64,000 nucleotides of DNA. Origin: Neoroseomonas alkaliterrae. GTDB lineage: Bacteria > Pseudomonadota > Alphaproteobacteria > Acetobacterales > Acetobacteraceae. The DNA lies in contig NZ_JACIJE010000001.1 of NCBI RefSeq assembly GCF_014199195.1, positions 620,001 through 684,000 on the forward strand. Reading direction: 5' to 3'. The notes under the pieces were generated by a model. That model was not told the origin of the DNA, searched no databases, and was given only the letters and a program-made list of their open reading frames with translations. The position numbers and the translations under genes are program-made. Positions 7,575 to 17,088 of the stretch are shown one piece after another (positions within the stretch are counted from its first letter, which is position 1; each line of letters starts with the position of its first letter).

Positions 7575-8552
7575 ATGCTTCGCCGCCTGATCCTCGCCGC
7601 GGCCTGCGGCCTCGGCCTCTCCGTCCCCGCCTTCGCGCAGGCGCCCCAGGACTGCCCGCGCGGCGCGCTCGATGCGCGCTTCTGCGACCGCGATGGCGAC
7701 CTCGTCGCCGACACGCCGACCGACCCGCGCCAGCAGGTGGACCCCGCCGTGCTGGTCTTCGCCTACACCCCGGTCGAGGACCCGGCGATGTACCGCTCGG
7801 TCTTCGACGGGTTCCTCGCGCATCTCTCGCGCCTGACCGGCAAGCGCACGCAGTTCTTCGCGGTGCAGAACAACGCCGCGCAGATCGAGGCGATGCGCGC
7901 TGGGCGGCTGCACATCGCCGGCTTCAACACCGGCGGCACGCCGCTCGCGGTGAACTGCGCGGGCTTCGTGCCCTTCGCCGTGATGGCGAGCAATGACGGG
8001 CAGTTCGGCTACGAGATGGAAGTGATCGTGCGCGCGGACGGCCCGATCCAGCGCATGGAGGATCTGCGCGGGCGCACGCTCGCCTTCACCTCGCAGACCT
8101 CGAACTCGGGCTTCCGCGCCCCGCAGGTGCTGCTGCGCGACCAGTTCAACATGCTGGCCGACCGCGACTTCCGCACCGCCTTCTCGGGCAGCCACCAGAA
8201 CAGCGTGATCGGTGTCGCCAACCGCGACTACGACGCGGCGGCCATCGCCAACGAGGTGATGGCGCGCATGATCGCGCGCAACGTCGTGCGCGCCGACCAG
8301 TTCCGCACCATCTACAAGAGCGCGACCTTCCCCACCACCGGCTACGGCCTCGCGCACAACCTCACGCCCGCGCTGCAGGAACGCATCCGCGAGGCCTTCT
8401 TCACCTTCCCCTGGGAGGGCTCGGCGCTCGCGCGCGAGTTCGGCAACGCGGTGCCGCCGATGCAGAAGTTCCTGCCCATCACCTACCGCGAGCACTGGGA
8501 GGTGGTGCGCCAGGTGGATGCGGCGCTCGGCGTCCAGTACCGTTGCCAGTGA
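7575..8552 (+). CDS. phnD: phosphonate/phosphite ABC transporter substrate-binding protein, copy 2 (PhnD family)
   Basis: A 325-residue tandem paralogue of the preceding gene, close to it along the whole length, including the unusual [16 protein letters not shown] segment and C-terminal [13 protein letters not shown]. It has its own signal peptide (cut near AFAQA) and Shine-Dalgarno, 24 bases after copy 1. Differences cluster in the loop near residue 130 ([12 protein letters not shown] against SRTGEYGYTMDI) and around the AFSGSHQNS segment, which may tune ligand choice. The pair could widen the ligand range of one permease. Confidence 0.9.
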   Translation: MLRRLILAAACGLGLSVPAFAQAPQDCPRGALDARFCDRDGDLVADTPTDPRQQVDPAVLVFAYTPVEDPAMYRSVFDGFLAHLSRLTGKRTQFFAVQNNAAQIEAMRAGRLHIAGFNTGGTPLAVNCAGFVPFAVMASNDGQFGYEMEVIVRADGPIQRMEDLRGRTLAFTSQTSNSGFRAPQVLLRDQFNMLADRDFRTAFSGSHQNSVIGVANRDYDAAAIANEVMARMIARNVVRADQFRTIYKSATFPTTGYGLAHNLTPALQERIREAFFTFPWEGSALAREFGNAVPPMQKFLPITYREHWEVVRQVDAALGVQYRCQ

Positions 8553-8574
8553 CGTGAAGGGGGCCGCGCGCACG

Positions 8575-9368
<794 letters not shown>

Positions 9369-9372
<4 letters not shown>

Positions 9373-10187
9373 GTGCGACGGCCTTCGACGCCGCCGCCGC
9401 CGCGCGCGCCTGGCGGCCGCCGCCGCTGATCGCCTCGCCGCTGCTGCGCTACGCCATCTATGGCGGGGCGCTGCTCTACGCGCTGCTCGCGGTCGGCACG
9501 CTCGAGGTCAACTGGGCCCGCGCGGCCGAGGGGCTCGAGCGCGGCGCGCGCTTCATCGCCGGCTTCTTCCCGCCCGATTTCGTGACCAAGCGGCACGACA
9601 TCATGGAAGGCCTGATGGAGAGCCTGACCATGACGGTCGTCTCCACCGTCATCGGCGTGGCGCTGTCCATCCCCGTGGCGGTGGGGGCGGCGCGCAACCT
9701 GGCGCCGCTGCCCATCTACCTCTTCTGCCGCGCCATCATCGCCATCAGCCGCACCTTCCAGGAGATCATCATCGCCATCGTCTTCGTGGCGATGGTGGGC
9801 TTCGGGCCGCTCGCGGGGATGCTGACGCTCTCCTTCGCGACCATCGGCTTCATGGCGAAGCTGATCGCCGAGGACATCGAGGACATCGCCGAGGAACAGG
9901 CCGAGGCGGTGCGCGCGACCGGCGCCTCCTGGTTCCAGCTCCTGGCCTGGGGGATCCTGCCGCAGGTCAAGCCGCGGCTGATCGGGCTTTCGGCCTACCG
10001 CCTCGACATCAACTTCCGCGAGAGCGCGGTGCTCGGCCTCGTGGGCGCGGGCGGCATCGGGGACACGCTGAACACCGCCTTCGACCGCTACGAGTTCGAC
10101 ACCGCCGCGGCGATCCTGATCGTCATCATCGCGATCGTGCTCGCGGCCGAATACTCCTCCTCCTGGATCCGGCGGAAGGTGCAGTGA
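9369..10187 (+). CDS. phnE: phosphonate ABC transporter permease PhnE, first subunit
   Basis: A 272-residue inner-membrane protein with six or so hydrophobic segments and the EAA loop [20 protein letters not shown] (~res 182-201) that contacts the ATPase. [20 protein letters not shown] is typical of PhnE. It overlaps phnC by four bases and is followed at once by a second permease, so the channel is probably a heterodimer. Confidence 0.92.
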
Positions 10188-10188
10188 G

Positions 10189-11007
10189 ATGCCGGTGAGC
10201 AGAACCGCCGACGACCTGCCCGAGTGGCGCCGCCGCACCACGGCGGGCGACTTCGCCGTCTGGGGCGCGTGGCTCGCGGGCCTCGCGCTGACCGTCGCCT
10301 GCTTCGAGTTCATCTCGGGCCGCACCATCTGGGCCTTCGTCTGGGATGCGCCCACGCAGGGCGCCGACCTCGTGCAGCGGATGTTCCCGCCGGCCTGGAC
10401 CTACGCGGATGTGCTGTGGAAGCCGATGTGGGACACCATCAACATCGCCACCCTCGGCACGCTGCTCGCCATCGCGATCGGCTTCCCTATGGCCTTCCTC
10501 GCCGCGCACAACACCACGCCGTCGGTGCTGTTCGTGCGGCCGGTGATGCTGTTCCTGATCGTCTCCTCCCGCTCGATCAACTCGCTGATCTGGGCGCTGA
10601 TCCTGGTCATCGTCTTCGGCCCCGGGATGCTGGCGGGGATCCTCGCCATCGGGCTGCGCTCGGTCGGCTTCATCGCCAAGCTGACCTACGAGGCGATCGA
10701 GGAGATCGACCGCACCCAGGTCGAGGCCGTCACCGCCACCGGGGCCTCGAACCCGCAGGTGCTCGCCTGGGCCATCGTGCCGCAGATCATGCCGGCCTTC
10801 GCGGGAATCAGCGTGTTCCGCTGGGACATCAACATCCGCGAGGCGACGGTGCTCGGCCTCGTCGGCGCGGGCGGGATCGGGATGCAGCTGCAGGCCTCGA
10901 TCAACACCCTCGCCTGGCCGCAGGTGACGATGATCTTCATCCTGATCCTCGGCACCGTCGTGGTCAGCGAATGGGTGTCCGCGCGGGTGCGGCATGCGGT
11001 GATCTGA
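10189..11007 (+). CDS. phnE: phosphonate ABC transporter permease PhnE, second subunit
   Basis: A 272-residue paralogue of the first permease, starting one base after its stop. It has the EAA loop EAVTATGASNPQVLAWAIVP and the matching [20 protein letters not shown] block. A 9-bp stem hairpin follows the stop, which ends the operon here. No C-P lyase (phnG-M), phosphonatase or phosphite dehydrogenase gene lies in the window, so breakdown of the ligand must be encoded elsewhere. Confidence 0.92.
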   Translation: MPVSRTADDLPEWRRRTTAGDFAVWGAWLAGLALTVACFEFISGRTIWAFVWDAPTQGADLVQRMFPPAWTYADVLWKPMWDTINIATLGTLLAIAIGFPMAFLAAHNTTPSVLFVRPVMLFLIVSSRSINSLIWALILVIVFGPGMLAGILAIGLRSVGFIAKLTYEAIEEIDRTQVEAVTATGASNPQVLAWAIVPQIMPAFAGISVFRWDINIREATVLGLVGAGGIGMQLQASINTLAWPQVTMIFILILGTVVVSEWVSARVRHAVI

Positions 11008-11012
11008 GCCGC

Positions 11013-11036
11013 CCGCGCCGGACGATGCCGGCGCGG
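11013..11036 (+). terminator. terminator of the phn operon
   Basis: CCGCGCCGG and CCGGCGCGG form a perfect 9-bp stem around loop ACGATG, five bases after the phnE2 stop. No T-tract. Confidence 0.6.
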
Positions 11037-11085
11037 CGAAGGGCGCCCGCGGCCCCTTTCGGCTTTCGCGGGTTGGGAAGCGGAG

Positions 11086-11100
11086 AGGGGCCGCGCCCCT
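11086..11100 (-). terminator. hairpin downstream of the OYE-family gene
   Basis: AGGGGC and GCCCCT form a 6-bp stem with a 3-base loop, 12 bases past the stop of the minus-strand oxidoreductase gene. Confidence 0.35.
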
Positions 11101-11112
11101 CCCCGCCGCGCC

Positions 11113-12228
11113 TTACCCGAGCGCGCGCATCGGCGCGGCGATGGCCGTGTCCATCCGCCACTTCCCGAGCGTGTTCCAGCCGCGCTCGTATTGCGGCGGG
11201 ATCGCCAGCGCCTCGACGCGGCCGAGCGCCGCGGCCGCGCGCATCGGCCAGTAGGGATCGCGCAGCACCGCGCGGGCGAGCAGGATCAGGTCCGCCTGGC
11301 CCGCCGTCAGGATGTCCTGCGCCTGCTGCGGCTCGGTGATCAGGCCGACCGCGGCGACGGGGATGCCGGCGCCGCGCTTCACCGCCTCCGCCCCCGGCAC
11401 CTGGTAGCCCGGGCCGAGCGGGATCTTCTGCCCCGCATCCAGCCCGCCCGAGGAGACATCCACGAGATCCACCCCGAGCGCCTTGAGGCGGCGGGCGAGT
11501 TCCACGCTCTCCTCCGTCGTCCAGCCGCCCTCGACCCAGTCGGTGTGGGAGATGCGGATGGCGAGCGGCAGGTCGGCGGGGATGGCGGCGCGCACCGCGG
11601 CCGTGACCTCGCGAGCGAAGCGGGTGCGGCCCTCGAAGTCGCCGCCCCAGGAATCGTTGCGGCGGTTGGAGAGCGGGCTGAGGAACTGGTGCGTCAGGTA
11701 GCCATGCGCGCCATGGATCTCGATGAAGCGGTAGCCCGCCTGCACCGAGCGCCGCGCGGCATCGGCGAAGGCGGCGATGGTGGCGCCGATCTCGGCCTCG
11801 GTCATGGCGTGGGGGACGGCGAAATCGTCGAAGGCCTCGGCCGAGGGCGCGAGGCAGGTCCAGGAGGGCTCGGCCGGTCCGCGGCCCCAGGGCGGCTGGC
11901 GCGAGGCCTTGCGGCCGGCATGGGCGATCTGGATGCCCGCGACGCCGCCGGTGGCGTGGATGGCCTCCACGATGCGCGCATGGGGCGCGACATGCGCCTC
12001 CGACCAGATGCCCACATCGCCCGGGGTGATGCGGCCCTCGGGCACGACCGCGGAGGCCTCGGTGATGACGAGGCCGGCGCCGCCGACCGAACGCTGCACG
12101 AGATGGGCGAGATGCCAGTCGGTCGGCACCCCGTCGTCGCGGCACGAATACATGCACATGGGCGAGACGCCGATGCGGTTCCTGAAGGTGACGCCGCGCA
12201 GCGTCAGGGGCGAGAAGAGATCGGTCAC
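11113..12228 (-). CDS. namA: NADH:flavin oxidoreductase, old yellow enzyme family (YqjM/NamA-like)
   Basis: A 371-residue FMN-dependent TIM-barrel ene-reductase, probably cytosolic, acting on alpha,beta-unsaturated carbonyls with NAD(P)H. YqjM-class landmarks: LFSPLTLRGVTFRNRIGVSPMCMYSC at the N-terminus (the flavin-modulating Cys), QIAHAGRKAS, GYRFIEIHGAHGYLTHQFLSP (substrate-binding His pair region), RISHTDWVEGG and the FMN-phosphate loop near AVGLIT. The length fits the family. The GTG start overlaps the stop of the DUF2272 gene (GTGA), an odd partner for a redox enzyme. Confidence 0.9.
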   Translation of the reverse strand: MTDLFSPLTLRGVTFRNRIGVSPMCMYSCRDDGVPTDWHLAHLVQRSVGGAGLVITEASAVVPEGRITPGDVGIWSEAHVAPHARIVEAIHATGGVAGIQIAHAGRKASRQPPWGRGPAEPSWTCLAPSAEAFDDFAVPHAMTEAEIGATIAAFADAARRSVQAGYRFIEIHGAHGYLTHQFLSPLSNRRNDSWGGDFEGRTRFAREVTAAVRAAIPADLPLAIRISHTDWVEGGWTTEESVELARRLKALGVDLVDVSSGGLDAGQKIPLGPGYQVPGAEAVKRGAGIPVAAVGLITEPQQAQDILTAGQADLILLARAVLRDPYWPMRAAAALGRVEALAIPPQYERGWNTLGKWRMDTAIAAPMRALG

Positions 12229-13100
12229 GTTGAAGGACCCTCGGTGTTGCAGGATGGAGAGGACCAGGGGGGCAGGCAGCCCAGCCGGTTCTCGAGTACG
12301 GCGAACCATGTGGGCTCGCCGCGGGGGCGGGGAAGCAGCCGGCCGGCGGCGTCCGTCGGAAAGCGCGAGAGCGTCACGGCGTCGAGGACATTGCCGCCGA
12401 TCGCCTCGACGAAGCCGGGGCCCACGCGCACCACGATGTCGCAATGCGTCGGGCGGAAACGCCCGCCATCGGCCGCGCGCTGGCGCCAGGAGCGGATGGG
12501 GCTCGCGGAGCGGTCGGCGCAGACGAGGTCACCCACGCGCGGGGCGCGCGCGCCGGGCTCGTGCGGGATGAAGGGCGCGGTGGCGGGGAAGCGCTCGGCG
12601 TCGGCGATCAGCGCGTCGAGGTAGAAGGCATGCGCGGCCGAGGGCGGGAACTCCCGCGCATCCACCCCGGCCGCGCGCATCACGAAGGAGATGAAGGCGG
12701 CGGACCAGGCGGGCTCGCGCCAGAGATCGGTGCTGCCCGCGGCGTAGCGGGCGCGGTTGCGCGCGATGGCGGCCGCCCCCTCGGCCTCCGGCAGGGCGCG
12801 CCAATAGGCGAGCACGCGGGGGAAGTTGGCGGCATCCGATTCCAGCGTGCCGGGGATGGGCAACCGGTCGCGGGGCATCGCCTCGGCGCGGAGACGGCCC
12901 CAATCCTCCCATTCGGCCTGGGCGATGCGCAGCATCCGCTCGCGCGCCGCGGGCGGGTAGGCGAGCGGCGGCACGGGCGGCGGCGGGGGCGGGGCGACGC
13001 AGGCGGCGAGCAGCAGCGCCGGCAGCAGCAGCGCCAGCGGCCTGATGCCCGCCGCCGGGCGCGCGGCGCGCCGCGCGGGACGGGCAATGCCCCGCATCAC
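12225..13100 (-). CDS. DUF2272-family lipoprotein
   Basis: A 291-residue protein with a lipobox signal (LLLPALLLAAC), a Pro-run linker and then a DUF2272-like domain: AQAEWEDWG, then EPAWSAAFISFVMRAAGVD, FPPSAAHAFYLDALI, RVGDLVCADR, THCDIVVRVG and VEAIGGNVLDAVTLSRFP. The HCD and AIGGN pieces resemble NlpC/P60-like or CHAP-like amidase folds, so a cell-wall role is possible. The GTG at 13100 or ATG at 13097 overlaps the upstream stop; its own stop overlaps the OYE-family start. The family has no assigned function. Confidence 0.72.
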   Translation of the reverse strand: MMRGIARPARRAARPAAGIRPLALLLPALLLAACVAPPPPPPVPPLAYPPAARERMLRIAQAEWEDWGRLRAEAMPRDRLPIPGTLESDAANFPRVLAYWRALPEAEGAAAIARNRARYAAGSTDLWREPAWSAAFISFVMRAAGVDAREFPPSAAHAFYLDALIADAERFPATAPFIPHEPGARAPRVGDLVCADRSASPIRSWRQRAADGGRFRPTHCDIVVRVGPGFVEAIGGNVLDAVTLSRFPTDAAGRLLPRPRGEPTWFAVLENRLGCLPPWSSPSCNTEGPST

Positions 13101-14821
13101 GCGGCGTTCCAGCGCAGCAGGCCCTCGGGCGGGACCAGGGCGGCGAGCGCGGCGGCCTGCGCGGCCGGGCCGCCCGCGGCGAGGATGGCGTCGCCGTCCG
13201 GGCGCAGCCGCGCTTCGAGGAAGCGGCGGGCGAGGTCGGCGAGGAAGCCGAGGCGCCGGCCCTCCTCCGCCGGCAGCGCGAGTGCCCCCGCCGCCTGCGC
13301 CGCCTGGGCGGCGCGCAGGGCGCGGAGCAGCAGGCCGAGATCCTCGGTCGTCTCGGCCGGCCCATGCGGCACCTCGATGCCGTCGCGCGCGCCGGGCAGG
13401 GTGACGAGGCGCAGCGCGGCGAGGCCCGCGCGCAGCGGCGCGGCCACCCGCTGCCCAAGCGCGAGGGCATGGACCAGGGCGAGCAGCGCGGCGGCGTGGT
13501 CGGCCATGCGCGGCGGCGCCTCCCCCGGCTCGCGGAACACCCCGTCGCGGGCGGTGGCGAGCAGGCGGTCCAGGAACGGCCCGGCCGCGGGGCCGCCGGC
13601 CAGCGGCGCGAGGCGGGCGGCGGCGATGACGGCCCAGGCGAGCGGCGCGGGCGCGCTCTCCTCCGCCCCGATGGCGGCGAGCAGGCGGCGCGCCGCGGCG
13701 GCGAGGGCCTCGCGCCCGGCGGGGGGCGCGAGCGCGGCGCGGGCGGCCAGCGCGGCGGCGAGGCGCGCGGGGCAGGCGGGCTGCGCCGCATCGGCGCCGC
13801 GCGGCGCGGCGATGGGGGAATCGAGGCCGCGCAGCAGCAGCCGCCGCTCGCGAGCCACAAGCGGCGCCGCGGCCTCGGCGCGCGGCGCGGCATAGCGCGT
13901 GAGCAGCCAGTGCAGCCGGCCCGGCGCGGGGGCGGTGGAGCGGATGCCCTGCATCGTGGCCGGCCCCTCGGGGCGGACGATCAGGCGCAGGGCGCGGGAG
14001 GGGGTGCGGAGCTGGCAGGCGCGGTAGTAGGGCACCGGCCCCTCCTGCACCGGGACATCGCCGCCCGCGGGGATGGTGACCTCGCGCGGTGCCTCCTCCT
14101 CGCCGAGCACCACGCGGCCATAGGTGACGGTGCCGCCGGGGCTCATGGCATCGCAGGCGGTGGTGATGCGGGCATCCTCCAGCACGATGCCGGGCAGCGG
14201 CGCGAGGGTGACGGTCAGCGTCACCTCCGGCGTGGCGGGATGCACGGCATAGGCGTAGCGCAGCCGCGCGAGGAGGCGGGCGGGATCGTCGGGCGCGGCG
14301 ATGGCGCTCTCGTGCCAGAGCAGCGCGCCGGCGCCGTCGCGCTCGATGCCGGCGTCCACGATCCTCTCCTCGACATCCACGCCGTGCGAGGCGCCGTTCC
14401 AGGCGAACTCGACGATGTTCCCGCTGTGCAGCAGCGCGGGCGGCCCCTCCTCCCCGTGCAGGTGCTGGCGGATCTCGCCGCGGGTGAGGTCGCCGTCGAA
14501 GCGGTGGTGCGGCGTGGACAGGCGGAAGCGGGCGGGGGTCGCGTCCTCGACCACGAGGCGGGCGGGGGCGAGCAGGCGCGGCGGCGGCGCGTCGCCCGCG
14601 GCATGGGCGAGCAGCAGCGCGGCCGCGCCCTCGCCGCCGCCGAGCATGGGCTGGGCCAGGGCCTCGGCCGCGGCGGCATTGGCGGCGAGGTCGAAGTCCC
14701 GCCCGCCGGGGCGCTCGGCGAAGGCGGGAACCAGGTCCTCGCCCGCCCGCGCGGGGGCGACGAAGCGCGCGAGACCGCGCAACAGACCCTCCCGCACCGC
14801 GTCCGCTCCGGCGAATGTCAT
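13097..14821 (-). CDS. hypothetical protein, 574 residues, unrecognised
   Basis: Not recognised. The N-terminal ~100 residues are helical; residues ~110-300 look beta-rich (HHRFDGDLTRGEIRQHLHGEEG, TYGRVVLGEEE, YYRACQLRTPSRALRLIVR); the C-terminal half is a long Ala/Leu-rich helical region that may be an alpha-toroid. There is no clear signal peptide or membrane segment. Upstream is the divergent FAD oxidoreductase; downstream it overlaps the DUF2272 lipoprotein. Toroid-plus-beta organisation recalls polysaccharide lyases of the heparinase type, but no catalytic motif is visible, so that is only a guess. Confidence 0.6.
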   Translation of the reverse strand: MTFAGADAVREGLLRGLARFVAPARAGEDLVPAFAERPGGRDFDLAANAAAAEALAQPMLGGGEGAAALLLAHAAGDAPPPRLLAPARLVVEDATPARFRLSTPHHRFDGDLTRGEIRQHLHGEEGPPALLHSGNIVEFAWNGASHGVDVEERIVDAGIERDGAGALLWHESAIAAPDDPARLLARLRYAYAVHPATPEVTLTVTLAPLPGIVLEDARITTACDAMSPGGTVTYGRVVLGEEEAPREVTIPAGGDVPVQEGPVPYYRACQLRTPSRALRLIVRPEGPATMQGIRSTAPAPGRLHWLLTRYAAPRAEAAAPLVARERRLLLRGLDSPIAAPRGADAAQPACPARLAAALAARAALAPPAGREALAAAARRLLAAIGAEESAPAPLAWAVIAAARLAPLAGGPAAGPFLDRLLATARDGVFREPGEAPPRMADHAAALLALVHALALGQRVAAPLRAGLAALRLVTLPGARDGIEVPHGPAETTEDLGLLLRALRAAQAAQAAGALALPAEEGRRLGFLADLARRFLEARLRPDGDAILAAGGPAAQAAALAALVPPEGLLRWNAA

Positions 14822-14867
14822 GGCGCGCGTTCTAGCCGCCGCATGCGGGGGCGGGATAGGGTGGGGC

Positions 14868-16286
14868 ATGGAAAGCAGGGAAGGCGGGCGCCTCTTCTTC
14901 CAGTCCGAGGTCTTCGCGACCGCGCGCGGGCCGCGGCGGGCGCCGACCGGCAGGACGGTGCGCGAGGCGGCGCGCGAGGTGCCGGTGCACGCGGAATGCG
15001 ACGTGCTGGTGGTGGGTGGCGGCCCCGCCGGCACGGCGGCGGCGGTGGCGGCCGCGCGGCTCGGGGCGCGGACCATCCTGCTCGAGCGTTACAACCATCT
15101 CGGCGGGCTTTCGACCGGCGGCCTGGTGATCTGGATCGACCGCATGACCGACTGGGAGGGCCGCAAGGTCATCCGCGGCTTCGCGGAGGAGTATCTCGAC
15201 CGGCTGCCGAAGGATGCGGTGGCCGGTCCGCCGCCCTCGGCCTGGGGTTCGCGCGATGCCGCGACGGCCGCCTGGTGGGCGGTGCGCTCGGCCGCCTTCC
15301 ACGGCATCGTGACCCATTCGCCCACCTGCGACCCTGAATGGATGAAGGCGACCGCGCTCGAGATGGTGCTCGAGGCCGGGGCGGAGGTGATCTTCCACGC
15401 CTGGGGCGCGGAGCCGGTGCTGCAGGATGGCGCGGTGCGCGGCGCGGTGTTCGAGAGCAAGCAGGGCCGCCGCGCGGTGCTCGCGAAGGTGGTGGTGGAC
15501 GCGACGGGGGATGGCGACCTGTTCCACCGCGCCGGCGCGGCATCCGACAGCGACACCGACGAGCGCGACATCCACCACTGCATCAACACCGCCTGGCTCT
15601 TCGCCCATGTGGACATGCCGCGCTACCTCGCCTGGCGGGCGGAGAAGCCGGCGGAGTTCTCCGACTTCATGGCCCGCGCCAAGGCCGAGATCGGCCTGTT
15701 CGACAAGGCCTTCGCCTCCTGGCGCGACGACGTGGCGCTGTTCATGGGGCCGCGGCTGTCGGGCTACGACGCGACGCAGGTGGACGACCTGACCGAGGTG
15801 GAGATCCGCAGCCACCGCCTGATGCTCGAGCATCTTCGGATCTACCGCCGCGACGCGCCGGGCTTCGAGAACGCGACGCTGATGCTGAGCGCGCCGCAGA
15901 TCGGCGTGCGCCACGCGCGGCGGCTGCGCGGCGTGGCGGCGGTGACCCGCGAAGGCTGGGACGGGCGGGTGCATGCGGACGAGATCGGCGTCTCGCCCTC
16001 GCTCGCGCCGAAATTCGCCAATGTGTCGGTGCCCTATGGCGCGCTGGTGCCCGAGCGGCTGGACGGGCTGCTCGCGCCGGGGCGGCATCTGGCCTGCGAC
16101 GCGACCTCGCATTCCTTCCTGCGCGAGATCCCGCAATGCTGGCTGACCGGCCAGGCCTCGGGCGCGGCGGCGGCGCTCGCCGCCGATGCCGGGGTGGAGC
16201 CGCGCGCGGTGGATGTGGCGGCGCTGCAGGCCGCGCTGCGCCGGCAGGGGGCGCATCTGCGCGAGAGCGCCGATGCGCCTGCCTAG
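14868..16286 (+). CDS. FAD-dependent oxidoreductase (FAD_oxidored-like)
   Basis: A 472-residue flavoprotein. The N-terminal Rossmann motif DVLVVGGGPAGTAAAVAAARLG (~res 45-66) is followed by ERYNHLGGLSTGGLV, a hallmark of the FAD-dependent oxidoreductase group sometimes listed as FixC-like. A second FAD contact is VVVDATGDGDL (~res 207), and SVPYGALVP...LLAPGRHLACD is near the C-terminus. There is no signal peptide. The ATG lies behind GGTGGGG. Its stop lies inside the next gene (overlap ~14 bases), linking it to two exported paralogues. The substrate is unknown. Confidence 0.8.
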   Translation: MESREGGRLFFQSEVFATARGPRRAPTGRTVREAAREVPVHAECDVLVVGGGPAGTAAAVAAARLGARTILLERYNHLGGLSTGGLVIWIDRMTDWEGRKVIRGFAEEYLDRLPKDAVAGPPPSAWGSRDAATAAWWAVRSAAFHGIVTHSPTCDPEWMKATALEMVLEAGAEVIFHAWGAEPVLQDGAVRGAVFESKQGRRAVLAKVVVDATGDGDLFHRAGAASDSDTDERDIHHCINTAWLFAHVDMPRYLAWRAEKPAEFSDFMARAKAEIGLFDKAFASWRDDVALFMGPRLSGYDATQVDDLTEVEIRSHRLMLEHLRIYRRDAPGFENATLMLSAPQIGVRHARRLRGVAAVTREGWDGRVHADEIGVSPSLAPKFANVSVPYGALVPERLDGLLAPGRHLACDATSHSFLREIPQCWLTGQASGAAAALAADAGVEPRAVDVAALQAALRRQGAHLRESADAPA

Positions 16287-17088
16287 GGCCTGGCTGTTCG
16301 GCCTCGGCCTGCTGCTGCCGCTTGCGGATGCGCGCGCGGAGGAGACGGCGGCGCTGGTGCGGCGCGCCCCGGCGCTTGACCTCGGCGGGCCTGTCGCCGC
16401 GATGGATGCGCCGGTGACGCTCGGCGGGGCGGGCTGGGGCCCGTTCCGGCGGATGTGCGTGGACAGGCGCGCCGCGGCGCGGGATGACCGCCCGGGCCCG
16501 CTCACCTCGGCGAGCTGCCTCGATGTGGTGGAGGCGGACGAACAGGCCGGGGGCGTCTGGCGCCTGACGCTGCGGATCGAGCCGCGGGCCGGCCGCCACC
16601 CCGTCAGCTTCACCCTCACGCGCGACGGGCGCGGCCAGGTGGGAGAGGCCGAGCTGCACATCCCGCCGGAGCTCGACCGCCCGCCGCCGGAGGTCGCGGC
16701 GCATCTCGCGCAGGTCCTGCGCACCGCGGTCGCGGCGAATGCGATGGAGCGCACCGAGGTGCGGCCCGCCGCCGTCTTCATCATGCCGCTGCCGCTCGAA
16801 GGGGTGGCGCCGGACATCCGCTACCTGGAAGGCGAGCGGGGCCTCGCCTGCACGCCGCGGGGGCTCGCCACCATCAACGGGCGCGAGGCGCTGGTCGCCT
16901 CCTGCGCCGGCCGCGCGCGGTTCGACCAGGCGCCGGGCACGACGACGGTCGGGCTCGGCGGGCATTTCGCCATCGACACCGGCACCGGGATGGTGGTGCG
17001 CCACAGCTATGCGACGCATATCGTGACCGCCCGGCCGGGACAGGAGCCGCTGGTGCAGCGCGGCTTCTCGGCGCAGAGGCTGGAATGA
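16273..17088 (+). CDS. exported hypothetical protein, first of two paralogues
   Basis: A 271-residue protein with a Sec signal peptide (RAWLFGLGLLLPLADARAEE, cut near ARA-E). The mature protein has a motif shared with its neighbour, LGGAGWGPFRRMC near res 55, and C-terminal GLGGHFAIDTGTGMVVRHSY. Several Cys (RMC, SASC, LACTP, VASC) could form disulphides in the periplasm. No family is recognised. It begins inside the end of the FAD oxidoreductase gene and overlaps the next gene by four bases (ATGA), so the three are probably one operon. Confidence 0.65.
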   Translation: MRLPRAWLFGLGLLLPLADARAEETAALVRRAPALDLGGPVAAMDAPVTLGGAGWGPFRRMCVDRRAAARDDRPGPLTSASCLDVVEADEQAGGVWRLTLRIEPRAGRHPVSFTLTRDGRGQVGEAELHIPPELDRPPPEVAAHLAQVLRTAVAANAMERTEVRPAAVFIMPLPLEGVAPDIRYLEGERGLACTPRGLATINGREALVASCAGRARFDQAPGTTTVGLGGHFAIDTGTGMVVRHSYATHIVTARPGQEPLVQRGFSAQRLE

